64,000 nt of DNA. Source: Atherix ibis (lineage: Eukaryota > Arthropoda > Insecta > Diptera > Athericidae). The notes under the pieces were generated by a model. It did no database searches. It saw nothing but the letters and a program-made list of their open reading frames with translations, and was not told where the DNA came from. Both the position numbers and the translations under genes were made by a program. The number at the start of each line of letters is the position of its first letter. The stretch's first letter is position 1. The stretch covers positions 26,018,811 to 26,082,810 of the forward strand of contig OY282605.1 of the NCBI GenBank assembly GCA_958298945.1, written 5' to 3'. Below are positions 10,640 through 22,002 of the stretch, piece after piece.

Positions 10640-12040
10640 AAAGAGTTTTGGGCTACTATACAAAGGCGAAGGAAATGGTTCTCCTCTTCTTAGCAGTGCT
10701 GGAAGGTTTCAACTAGAACCATTTTTAGTTTATCGGTTACACTCCTTTAGATGTTATCGACAGTATCAAGATGATGTCCTTTTTTAATAATTTTTTTTTA
10801 TCTTAGGGAGTTAGATCAGGTACACAGGCAAACTGCAGAACCACAGGAATAGCTTTTTCCGACAAAAGCTCTTTAATGGAAATGTAGCAAGGAGCGTTGT
10901 CATGGTGGAGAATTCACCACCATTTAATATCAGATCTAAGGTGCAGAATCCTTTTTCTGGTCCTATTGAAGAATTTCAATGTTAACCAAACGACTGACCT
11001 TATAAGAGCCCCTACTTGTTGAGGAAACAAAGAAAGTCTTTTGGTTTTGACTCGGTTAAGGGGAAAGGGAGAGGTGGTAACGTAACCACCAAAATCTTTT
11101 TTTTCGACGAAAAGTTGTTGATGCAGATAGTCATGTTATATGGGGCATTGTCATAGTTTCTGCAATGTTCAATCTGACGCGAAGAGCTCTTTATAGGAAC
11201 CTTTTGAGGACTTCTTTATGAAAAAATTAGTTGATAGTTTATCCTGGACGAGTTCATGATTAGCTGGAAAGAGGGGCTAGGCAAATAAACATTTCCCATT
11301 TTCCGACCAAAACTCGTTGATGGAGATAGCCACTTTCGATATTAATCATGGTCTGACTTCACAAGAACCCTGACACCTTGAGTGAACAAACAAAAGATTA
11401 CACGCGCTTATATCAGCAGGTAAATAGGAGTGCTGGGGAACCACAGGAATTCCTTTTGTTTCGACAGATAGACTTCAAAGTACAGTCAGTTATGAAGAAC
11501 CCTTTTTCTGAGACTTTCAAGGACTTTCCTTGCTAAAAAAGTTTCTCGAACAATGATTAGCTGAATTGAGGTGCTGTTAAACTGCAGAAATCATTTTTCG
11601 ACAAAACCTCGTTGATGGAGATGACCCAGTTACAGGAGGTGTTGTCGTGTTGGAACATCAATGTGTCTTCAATGTCAACTTCTGATGCAAAGAATATTTG
11701 ACTGTCAAGGACTCACTCAGTAGGTTCAATATTAATTGACGTTTTGGCCTAATAAAAGCCTTCAATCGTTCTAAATTTTCATAATGGAAGATCTAAAAAT
11801 GGAGGATCCTTGCAACTTTTCGTAGCTCAAACTCGCGGATTCATGAGGCTGAAAAGAACATATAAACCCACATCGTTGTTCCAAAATTTTCTGTTACTAT
11901 TTTTTGTAGTGAAATACAAAAACAAAATTTTATTTCTTAGGTTCTATAGAAGGGACCACCAAACAAGCTATGTAGAAGGGACGTACATAGTGTTGCCAGA
12001 TCACTGTCAATGATCTCAATCTTATTATTTTTAATATTTT
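10640..12040 (-). mobile_element. Family K mariner-like relic with repeated catalytic blocks
   Basis: Minus-strand remnants of a DD34D transposase. At 10800-10910 the minus strand reads HHDNAPCYISIKELLSEK, then PVVLQ and PDLTP. At about 10740-10780 it reads KGHHLDTVDNI, the downstream signature that also occurs at 30.8 and 38.95 kb. Unusually, decayed copies of the HDNAP..SINEFLSKK..IPVV block recur upstream: YDNAPYNMTICINNF (about 11100-11160), AISINEFWSENG (about 11300-11345), IPVVPQHSYLPADIS (about 11410-11460) and HDNTSCNWVISINEVLSKN (about 11590-11650). Many stops and frameshifts are present. The right end near 12010-12035 resembles a worn inverted repeat. Boundaries are approximate. Confidence 0.6.
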
Positions 12041-13992
12041 TATTAATTTGATATATTTTGGGGGTTTAAAATAAGCATTCTTTTCCAAATTCAAAGAAAA
12101 CTTTTTATTCAAAAATTTGGATGAATAAAATTTCGACAAAAAATTGACAATAGAAGAGAAGGTCCTTCGAGTAGACTAGATAGCTTTTTTGTAAGACAAA
12201 TTTAATTGTTGTTTTTATTATTTCATGTTTCAGGTTATAAAACTGATTAAATTGACTTGAGTATATTTTTTATACATAAATATTTTACACAAATCTCTAC
12301 TGAAATTTTAAATCAGGATAATAAATAGAAAAATCTTGTAACAATTTTTCTATTTATTGTCCTGATTAAGTGACACTCGGAATATCTGCGTCCAACAGGA
12401 AAAAGCCTTTAGTTAACGACAAATGGCGTTCCGAAAAAAATATTTTGCAATTTACCCTATTATCTGGAATATATAAATTTTATTAACTAAAAATAGATTG
12501 TAATAAATTATCTTTTTTTAAAATTAGATAAATTAGTTAGAACTAAAACAAGATATTGATAAAATATTTTTTAATAAGTATTATTTATCAGCAACCCACA
12601 TTGAATAAATAATATTAGTCTTCATCGAGTTTTGTATAATTTACACAGTTCCAGACTATATTTTGATATTAAGCTTTTTAGATATTGATTGATTATAAGT
12701 TCTTTTTTTTTATGATTTTACACTAGATTTATACTAAATTCTTTTTAAGATGGTTTAGTTTCTATGGTGAATAATTGAGAAATAAAATTTATGGAAATCC
12801 CATAAGAAAGATAAAATGGTAACAATTTGAATATGAAAAATAGTAACAATATTTTCGAAATCTGATCATTCCTTCACATATTTCTAGATTTTCGATAAAA
12901 ATCACATTAAAGATGAAATATTTTCTATTTAATGTTAAGATTTTTTGGCGAGAATATTTGCTCGAAATATATATCTTCGTAAGTAGTTTGTTCACCTTTA
13001 TTAAATGGAATGAACTAAATTTATGTTTATCCTCAAAATTGATGAAATCCGAAAATAATATGTTCGATTAAGATTGTATTTAATTGTATGCATACAAAAG
13101 CTCCACATTTTATAATACTTGGATCATTGGATACTCTCTTTTGGGACCTATTATTATTATTATTATTAAAGTTGTTGTGAAAGTTAAGATAATTTTGATT
13201 TATATCAGAAAATTGTAGTCCACTAAAATGTGATATATTTATAAGTTCAGTTTTTTTGTTGTTATTATTAAAATTTATTATAGAAAAAAATATTTTCATC
13301 TTTTAATTTTTATTTATATTTAAAATAAAAAAAATATCTAAAGACTTTTGGTTCTGATTTTTCAGTGATACAAAAACAAAGTTAAGATTGCTGATCCTAC
13401 TTTTTTTTTTTAAAGTTTACATAAATAATATTGACAGTTTACAAAATTTTCAAATGTTTCAGATAAAATTTATAAAAACCATTTTTTTTATGATAAAAAT
13501 ATAGTTCGAATGGATAGTGAAAATATGTAGATGTTTTTGTTTCAATATGTCTATCTATAGCATTTGATCAGATAATTTTAGTATCTGCTTATAAATAAGT
13601 TCATATTGAAGGAAATATTAATATTTATAATGTTGAAATATTAATTCATGTTTTTTTTTAAATGGAATATTTAAAAGGAAAAAAAAAACGTGTTATATAT
13701 GAGGTAAATATCATATTCTGAATTAATTAGTTACCTGATTATAGTGTAGTTTATTTCGATGATGATTTTTCTCTAGTATTTATAATTTTATTTTTGTATT
13801 CGTTTTTTATATTATTTAATTTTTGAAATTTTTAATCATAACAAAATAAATATAAAAGTTAATTTTTTTTTGGAAGTAAAAGTTTTTGTAAAAGTTTTGT
13901 TTTTATGTGCATTTAAAAAAACACTTTTTTTATTCATTTTTGATCATTATCCATTTTAAATATTTAAAGTAGAATTTTTATTGATAATAATA
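12041..13992. other. AT-rich non-coding stretch
   Basis: No gene seen. The stretch holds the hairpin at 12311-12367 and short ATT runs (about 13149-13168). Open stretches in it are low-complexity. Confidence 0.45.
12311..12367. repeat. 24-bp inverted repeat with 9-nt loop
   Basis: The left arm begins aatcaggataataaatag (12311-12334) and the right arm ends ctatttattgtcctgatt (12344-12367). They pair with a single mismatch around a 9-nt loop. No coding link was seen. Confidence 0.85.
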
Positions 13993-15278
13993 TGAGGGTC
14001 GTTCAATTAGTCCTTAGAAAAAGATGGAAAAAAACAATAAGTCCTTAGAAAAAGATGGAAATATTTTTTTATTTTTCAACATAATCTCCTTTTTACACTT
14101 TCCCAACCGTTTTTCCAAAATTTTTATCCCGTCCAAAAAATAGGATTTCGGAAGTTCTGCAAAATACTCATCCGTTTGAGCAATGACGTCCTCGTTGGAA
14201 GTGAACCGTCGTCCGCCAAGCCATTTCTTGAGATTGGGGAAAAGCAAATAGTCACTCGGGGCCAAATCTGGTGAATAAGCGGGATGCTGCAACAATTCCA
14301 TTCTCAATTCCACAATTTCGGCCATGGAAACAGCGCAGGTGTGCACACGCGCATTGTCCTGATGCAAGAGGATTTTTTTTTCTTCAGATGGGGGCGTTTC
14401 TCTTTGATTTCCTCGCTCAACCGTTGCAATAACAACGCGTAATACGCTCCTGTTATTATTGTTTTTCCAAGTAGTCGATAAAAATGATGCCCTGCGAATC
14501 CCAAAAGACCGTGGCCATCACCTTGCCGGCCGATGGCACAGTTTTTGCCTTCTTCGGAGCCCATTCACCCTTGAAAATCCACTGTGATGACTGTCTCTTC
14601 GTTTCTGGAGTGTAGTAGTGTATCCAGGTTTCGTCCACAGTGACATATCGACAAAGGAATTCGGCAGGATTGCGATGAAAGAGTGCCAACATAGCCTCAG
14701 AGTCCACTATACGATTGCGCTTATTCTCCTCTGAGAGCAAACGCGGCACCCATTTTGCCGAAATTTTTTTCACAGACAATTTTTCATGCAAAATTGAAGC
14801 GACTGTACCTTGTGATATGCCCGTGGCCTCAACTAATTCGCGCACTTTAATTCGCCGATCGTTCAAAATCAGATCGTGGATTTTGTCGATGATTTCAGGA
14901 GTAGACACCTCAACTGGGCGTCCTGAACGATGTTCATCTTTTTGTGGATGAACGGCCACGTTTAAATTCATTCACCCGATTGTAAACCGTCGCAAACACA
15001 GGTGCAGATGTGCCATGAACTGCATCCAACTCGGCTTTGATTTCTTTCGGGCTTAAGCCTTTCAAATGGAGATGTTTGATGACAGCCCTAAACTCGCTTT
15101 TTTCCATTGTTATGCACAAATAAATGTCGTTAACTTTAATCGACGATAGAAATTGACCTACGCTATGGATCGAGCTGAAATTTTGACAGCTTTCCTGTCG
15201 ATAATGCTACTTACAATCTTTACCGACACTACGAGCGCAATTTCTCGGATTTTCTAAGGACTTATTGAACGACCCTCG
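13993..15278 (-). mobile_element. Family C mariner copy C1, both ends and TA duplications
   Basis: The ends read tgagggtcgttcaattagtc (from 13993) and gacttattgaacgaccctcg (to 15278), flanked by TA at 13991-13992 and 15279-15280. The 1286-bp length is full for a mariner. Just inside the left end a 27-bp piece, caattagtccttag..., is duplicated at 14004-14030 and 14035-14061 with one mismatch. The same ends occur on copies at 45264-46423 and 56446-57726. Confidence 0.92.
14069..15107 (-). pseudogene. Family C mariner transposase pseudogene (C1)
   Basis: The start is ATG at 15107-15105 (MEKSEFRAVIKHLHLKG). Order on the minus strand: helix-turn-helix region, GRPVEVSTPEIIDKIHDL, WVPRLL, YVTVDETWIHYY (first catalytic Asp), then HQDNARVH (second) and YSPDLAPSDY (third). 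The protein is broken at two homopolymers. An A5 run near 14938-14942 shifts the frame after RSSTK. An A9 run at about 14372-14382 shifts the frame immediately before HQDNARVH. Near the C-terminus several bases are missing between KC and KGDYVEK. The motifs show a DD34D mariner related to the irritans type. The subfamily is not assigned. Confidence 0.88.
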
Positions 15279-15816
15279 TAGAACAATTTTAATCAAAAAT
15301 GTATTTGTAAAAATAATCACTTTTAAATTGTTATTTAGAAAATAGTTATTTTTTTAAAGAATAGCTCAGTATTAAGAAATTAATAATAGAATTAGTTTAG
15401 ATTCTATAGCTTTCACTTGTATCTTTGTAAAAAATACTTATTTTAATTAATATATTTTTTTAAATTAAATCTTTTAAAAATAGATTTGGCATTTTATATT
15501 ATGTATTGATTTATTAAAAATATGATCAAATTCTAAACAGTTACTACAAAAGTTGTGATTATGCCGCTGCCACGTTTAACGTTATAAGAATGCAAATTTT
15601 CATAAGTGCTTAAGCGATGAGGTTCATTCTTAACTCAAGTGACTATGGTGAAGCCATTGTATTTGCAGAAAATTACTATCAGGTATACATATTGGTCTGG
15701 ATTTGTTATTGACCCGTAATTCTTTGAAAATAAATAAAAAAAGACAATTAACATCAATGACCGTATATTAATTAACATTTTTTAGCCTTAACTTAACTAT
15801 TTTAATTTTAAGTATA
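15279..15816. other. AT-rich non-coding stretch
   Basis: No gene or repeat seen. Confidence 0.45.
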
Positions 15817-16747
15817 CGAGGTATGTTCCAAAAGTATCGCGAATTTTGAATTTCCGCGGGTTACATATATTTGATTTTCGATTTTTTTTGTGTCGTTTTG
15901 TTGGTACTCATGTCTCTCACTTATGCCGATAAGTTCGGCCATTTTGAATGTTCAGTTAATTTTTGACAGCTGCTTTGCTTGCACGTGTTTTGGCTCGTCT
16001 TCGATTTTTGCCTATTTTCGACCAAAAACAGCATCGCATTAACATTGCTAAGGAGCTGTTGGACTCTGTCCGCGATAACCCAAATTTGCTCCAGAGGGTC
16101 ATAACTGGTGACGAATCATAGGTTTATGGTTATGACGTGGAAACCAAAGTTCAATCTTTCCAATGGAAGCTGCCGCACGAGCCAAGACCGAAAAAAGCGC
16201 GCCTAGTTCGATCGAATGTGAAGGTTTTGCTTAAAGTTTTCTTCAATTGCAGAGACGTGGTGTATCATGAGTTCTTGCCACAGAGTAGAACGGTTAATAA
16301 GGAATATTACCTGCAAGTTATACTCAAGTTGCGTTAAGCAATCCGCTAGAAACGCCCGGATTTGTGGAAGAACAAAAATTGGCTTTTCCACCATGATACC
16401 GCCTCTGCTCCACGCATCATAGCTTGTGCGCAAATTTTTGGCCAAAAACAACATACTAATAATGCTGCAGCCATCGTATTCCCCAGATCTGGCCCCCTGT
16501 AACTTTTTCTTGTTCCCGAAACTGAAGAGCCCCATGAAAGGAAGACGCTACGCTACGATTGAGGAGATAAAGACGGCATCAAAGGAGGATCTGAACAAGA
16601 TCACAAAAAATGATTATATAAAGTGCTTCGAGGATTGGGAAAACCGTTGGTGGAGATTAATTTGAAGGGGATAAAATATATATTCATGAATAAATAAATA
16701 ATTTTTGAAAAAACACAAAATTCACGATATTTTTTGAACAGACCTCG
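15817..16747 (+). mobile_element. DD34D mariner relic, internally deleted
   Basis: The ends are cgaggtatgttccaaaagta (from 15817) and the inverse, tttttgaacagacctcg (to 16747), flanked by TA at 15815-15816 and 16748-16749. At 931 bp it is shorter than a full mariner of about 1.3 kb. The missing part is the N-terminal coding region: leader sequence runs straight into a segment for the middle of the transposase. Confidence 0.88.
15965..16665 (+). pseudogene. Mariner transposase pseudogene, N-terminus deleted
   Basis: Plus-strand pieces: VITGDES just before an in-frame stop (about 16098-16122), ETKVQSFQWKLPHEPRPKKA (16140-16200), VKVLLKVFFNCRDVVYHEFL (about 16218-16277), FHHDTASAP (about 16384) where HHDNAPAH is expected, and SYSPDLAPCNFFLFPKLK (about 16474-16527). 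The last catalytic aspartate is replaced by asparagine (APCN). The stop at 16665 lies near the expected C-terminus. Stops and shifts separate the pieces. It is a dead DD34D transposase whose subfamily I do not assign. Confidence 0.8.
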
Positions 16748-19700
16748 TATATGGTTCTAATAAAATGATTGCGCAAGCTACACAATACAGCAAATTTTGA
16801 CGCAAACTAATTGCCAAAAAAGTAGTAGAAACGCATAACTCTGCACTTTAGGGGTATCTATAGAACCGTAAATAATAAGATTTGACAACAATGGGGATTT
16901 TATTTTTAGACTTTAAGATATTTAAAAACTGAAATCCGTTAATAAGTAGCCAAATTACAGCCTGAAATATGCAAAAATATCATCAAAAATTACTTTAAAA
17001 ATATTAACTCTTGCAGAAAGTCTCGTAGTAGCTTTTTTGAAAGTTTTTATATTTAATAAATACTGGCAAGGCTCTATTAATATATAATTATTAAAGTTTA
17101 ATTAAAATTATTTTTTTTTAAATATTTTATTTAAATTAAGCTTTTGAAGTATAAATTTGATAATTCCTATTAATTTTGAAAGACTTTCTTACATCACATT
17201 AATAAAAATCATTTCTTTTTAGCATTAATTAAAATTTTATAAAATTTCCAAATTTTTTTTTATATTTACTTTTAATAAGATTAAGTATTATAAAAATTTT
17301 ATTAAGCTTTTAGTAATTTTCTGATAAGTTTTTTATAAAAAATAATGGACTTCTTTCTAATAGTTAATAAATTAAATACTATTAAAAAAGTTTATAAACA
17401 TTGTATTAAGTAAGATAAATAAACTTTTAATAAAACATATTATCTAATAATTTATAATTTTAACATTAATTCTTAGTTGTACAAATGCTGTTTTTCTTGC
17501 TACCGACGGTATTACATTATTTGCATTACAAAAATAACGAAACACTAAACTTGTCCGAGTACTTAAATATATCGATTAAATGACATAGAATTAATATGAC
17601 GATATAAATTTCCCTGATAACAGAGGCAGTATTGCTGATATTATTACTGATATTGGCAAATTTACATTTCAAATAATATTCATAATTGAGACTGGATGTA
17701 ATTAATTGAATTTATTTGAGAAAGAAAAAAAAATAAAACTAATCAAAATAATAACAAAAAAAAAAAACTAGAGTAAAATATTAGCCGACAGATTCTGAAG
17801 TTAACTGAAGCCCAACAACAACTATTGAAAATCTGGACTGTAAACGTTTTATCTAAGCAGTAACGTAGGAAGGTAATCCCATAGAGTCACCTTAACCAGT
17901 GAAGATTGAGTAGTAGTCAGTTAGTAAGATCGACTGTGTATAGAGCTAAAAGAAACTAGCCAGCCAGGTTGGCTGCTGCAGCCCGAGACTTCTACTTAAC
18001 CAGCCTGTACAGCCGTGTTCCGATTGCCTGAGATGATCATTTTTACCTTGTGCTGGGGCTCCTCAGTCGTCAATTGACTCTTCACTGTATAACATCGTAA
18101 CACATACAAAAAAAAAATCGTTATTTCACTCAAGAGGACATACCACCATATTGCGTGATTATCGAAAAGTTCTTTACCGGATAATATATTCATTTGTTTG
18201 TTTTTTTTTTGTATATTTTTTTTTACCTAAGAAATAATCAAATAATCTTAACATTTTAAACGTAAATTGTTTTAGTATAAAATTAGAATAGTTATAGTTA
18301 AAAAAAAAACAAAACAAATAAAATTTCCATAACAAAAAAGTGTAAATTTCTCAGTAAAATAAGTGTTAAAATTATTACAATAAATTGAACAATTTACTTT
18401 ACATATTATTATAGATTATTCCGGTATATAGATTTAATTAAGAAATGGAAATTCCATAAAAGTGATTTAATCGCGTTAACAGGAATCTCATCAAATTTTA
18501 TCGAACGGATTGACTTATTCCAAAAAATTAGAAACTTGTCGAAAAGAGTTGAATGTAAAAATTTTTAATATAAAACAAAAATCATAATCGAAAAGTATCT
18601 AACCATCACAGGTGTATTGCGCAGAAAAAAAAAAACAAAAAAAACAAAAATTTCAATAAATTAAAAAAAAAATGGTAAAAAAAAACACATTCTATCTATA
18701 CGATATAAATAGATAAAAATAACAATCATAAATGATTAGTTAGCTAACCACAATATAACAAAAATCATCAATCGTATTCATAAGATTTGATATAATTAAA
18801 TAGAAGCGCAGTAGATAAATTATCGATTGCTGGTTTTCTTGGTATTATCAATTTATCTATTATTCGGGATGATTGTGAATTTGTGTGATCTTAATTCGTT
18901 GACGATACAATTGCGGTTATTAAAATAATGCAACTGCATTCAATTTAAAGATTGTTTAGCTTATGTTAAAACCACAATTTTGGTTAATTTTTTTTTTTTG
19001 TTGTTGTTGTAAACAAATATTTAAAAGAGCCAAATCACAACTGTGTTATACAAATGAAAGAGTAAAGAAAATTATCTACTTATAAGAAGAGTTGCCAATG
19101 CAAAAAAAAGAAAAAAAGAAATAAAATCAAACATGCACAATATTACGAACACAATTGATTAATTGATTGATAATAATATCGATTGAATAAATTGGGGAAA
19201 AAAATTATTAAACCATTTATTCAATGTTATGTTTTTATTTTGCGCGTACAAACAACATTCACAGTGAACAATTTTTAACAATATCTGTCGATCATCTGCG
19301 AGAGAACCTTCAATTTTCTATAGTAACTAACATCTTCTATATTATTTACAAGTAGTAAAATAGTTTTTTTTTTACTACTTTTTTTAATAAGATGATTAAA
19401 ACTTGATTAGAAATTTTTAACATGATCATCTGGTGCTAGTCGATCTTTATAGTATTTTAGTTTTATATTGTATCAGCTCACTGCATTTTGATAAAAACAT
19501 AAAATATAAAATATTAGTATAATATTATTGAGTGCTATTTTAATTGGATTTATTAGAAACTACTTAAATATATTTCTAAGAAATAGGAAAACAATCACAA
19601 ATCTTTATCGATTGTCAGTAATACTAATAACTAACTAGACAATTGCATAAAAAAAAAAACGTGAATTCTCCATATCTCCATATGATAATTGTTATATTAT

Positions 19701-20758
19701 AACATTAAAACAACAACAACAAATTGTAATAATAATAATATGTGCATTTTTTTTTGTTATTTGTGTTCATATTATTGTCTACCTGATTAAGTTTTTTTTT
19801 CTTCTTCAATTTAAATAATAATTGCAACTTAATGTTCTTTTTAAAGAAAAAGTGAAGGTTAGATAAATGTTTGATTGCATATTGTATGTTAAATTGTTAT
19901 TTAAGCAAATACAATTTTTTATTAAAATAATTCAATAAATATAGTATGACAATAATATGTGTAGTGATTATAGTATTATGCCGATGAAATGAAGATACGA
20001 ATACGATTGAGAGAATTATTATCAAATGATTTGTATCGGATTTTTTTATAAATTCCGATTGGAAATTCATTTATAATAAATAAGGTAAGTTTATTTATTT
20101 TTTTAAATTATTTATAGAAAATACAATTAATTGTAAAAAAAAAATAGTTAGCTGAATTTTTTTTTTATTTTTTTATATAAGATATGAAATTGACTGAACA
20201 TAAAATACGACTTAGACAATTTTTAGTTTCTAAATCGAGTTTCTCGCTTAAGTCTTTTGTATTTGAAATTTTGCTCGAAGCTACTGTCTATGTTAAATTA
20301 TTTTAGTGACGTATTTGAGATTGATTTATGTTAAAGCTATTATATTTATTTAATATAGAATTTACATATAAATATTCTTATTATAGTTTTGTCATAATTG
20401 TTAAATTTTAGATATTTTCTTCCAATAATATTTCATACTCTATGCTTCAATACATAAAATATAATACTTTAAATATTTTATAGACATAATTATTTTTTTT
20501 AACCATTTTAAGTGATAACTACTAAAATATTTTTGATCTAAATTTGTCTTATTTGAAAATTTTCAGATGAGAATATTTATTACTAAGCATAGACAATTTT
20601 GAATTTCTTTTTAAGTTTAAAAATTTTGTAAATATTTTATTATTCTATAAAAATATCTAATTTATATTAGATTCAGTATCGGGGAAAATTTCTTTACTTC
20701 AAATATTCATTAATAAATGTAATAATATTTAATAAGCTGAAATTTAAGATAAAATATA
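16748..20758. other. 4-kb stretch without a recognisable gene
   Basis: Mostly AT-rich. A more complex island lies at about 17780-18080 (cagccagccaggttggctgctgcag near 17958). The part at 18300-20090 has A-rich runs and short CAA and AAT repeats of the kind seen in long untranslated regions. A perfect donor-like AAG|GTAAGT occurs at 20082-20090. These could mark a 5' untranslated exon, but nothing connects them to a reading frame. Confidence 0.3.
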
Positions 20759-22002
20759 AGGTGTAGTAAAAGGAAATCCATTATTTTTGCATTAAATTGA
20801 AGGTTTTATTTAGCATACGAGTAGATCGAATGAAACTATTTAGGTCAAATATGCACCGTTTTGTTTGATAACTTGTTGCCATTTTGGAGGTAATTTCATA
20901 ATGCCTCTCTCATAGAAACCTTCGTCCCTATTGGCAAAAAACTGGGAAAGTCGATTTTCACAATCTTCTTTTGAGGCGAATTTGTCAACTGCAAAATCAT
21001 TCGTCATAGACAGGAAGAGGCGGTAATCACTTGGCGCCAGGTCTCGACTATAAGGAGGATGCATAAGAACATCCCAACGAAGGTCCCGGAACTTCTGGGG
21101 AGTCACTATCGATGTATGCGGCCTGGCGTTGCCCTGATGGAACACAATTCCTCTCCTATTGACCAAAGCTGGCCGCTTCTGGGCGATTGCTTCTTTCAGA
21201 CGGTCCAATTGTTGCCAGTATAGGTCCGAATTAAGAGCTCATAGTAGATGATTCCTTGCCAGTCCCACCAAACACACAGCAAAACCTTCCTGGCTGTCAA
21301 TCCTGGCTTGACCACCGTTTGCGCCGGGTGACTGCGATTTGACCACGACAGTTGTCGCTTGACGTTGTCGTAAGTGACCCACTTTTCATCACCAGTAACC
21401 ATCCGCTTCAGAAATGGATCGATATTGTTGCGATTCAGCAGCGATTCGTAGATGGAAATTCGGTCCATGAGGTTTTTTTGCGATAACTCGTGTAGCACCC
21501 ATACATCGAGCTTCTTTTTGTATCCAGCCTTATTTAAGTGGTTCCAAACGGTTTTTTGTGCAATGTTTAGCTCCTGGGCAATCAAAACAGTACTTAAGTG
21601 ACGGTCGGACTCGATGATTTCCATTATTTTATCGACATTTTCGACAATTGCCCTTCCAGAGCGTGCTGCATCTTTGACATCAAAATTACCGGAACGGAAT
21701 CGACGAAACTAGTATCAGGATCATAAACACTTTTCACATTTTTAGGTGCCTTGCTTGCGTTTTCGCCTTTATCAAAGAAAAACTGTAAAATATGACTTGT
21801 TTTCTCTTTGTTGGTGTCCATCTTTGACGCGTGCTAAAAAAATACTGAGTCAAGTAATCACAAAACTGTATCAGAAGTTTTTTTAGTACAAAATCTTATC
21901 TTTTTAACGCCATCTAGTGCAACCCGATCCCTTTTTCAACGGGAGATACAGATTCCTTAAGCCATCTATTGGCAAAATAATGGATTACTTTTTACTACAA
22001 CT
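20759..22002 (-). mobile_element. DD34D mariner relic with matching ends
   Basis: The low end reads aggtgtagtaaaaggaaatc from 20759. The high end is its approximate inverse, tggattactttttactacaact, to 22002. TA flanks both (20757-20758 and 22003-22004). Length is 1244 bp. Both ends share the inner block tccattatttt. Confidence 0.85.
20840..21821 (-). pseudogene. Mariner transposase pseudogene with catalytic Asp to Gly
   Basis: The start is ATG at 21821 (MDTNKEKTSHILQFFFDKGE) and the end is NGAYLT with a stop at 20840-20842. Pieces in order: N-terminal helix-turn-helix remnant, DVWVLHELSQKNLMDR (linker, usually WVPHEL), MVTGDEKWVTYDN (first catalytic Asp present), KVLLCVWWDWQGIIYYEL, then after a frameshift near 21225 DRLKEAIAQKRPALVNRRG, FHQGNARPH and YSRDLAPSDY. 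The second catalytic aspartate is glycine (HQGN for HQDN) and SPDL reads SRDL, so it is inactive even apart from the frameshifts. The TGDEKW type suggests a lineage closer to cecropia/mellifera-type mariners than to irritans. I do not assign it. Confidence 0.85.

Noticed and set aside
20082..20090. AAG|GTAAGT as a real splice donor ending a 5' untranslated exon
   Set aside because: The match is perfect, but such a string is expected about once by chance in a window of this size and no exon can be tied to it.
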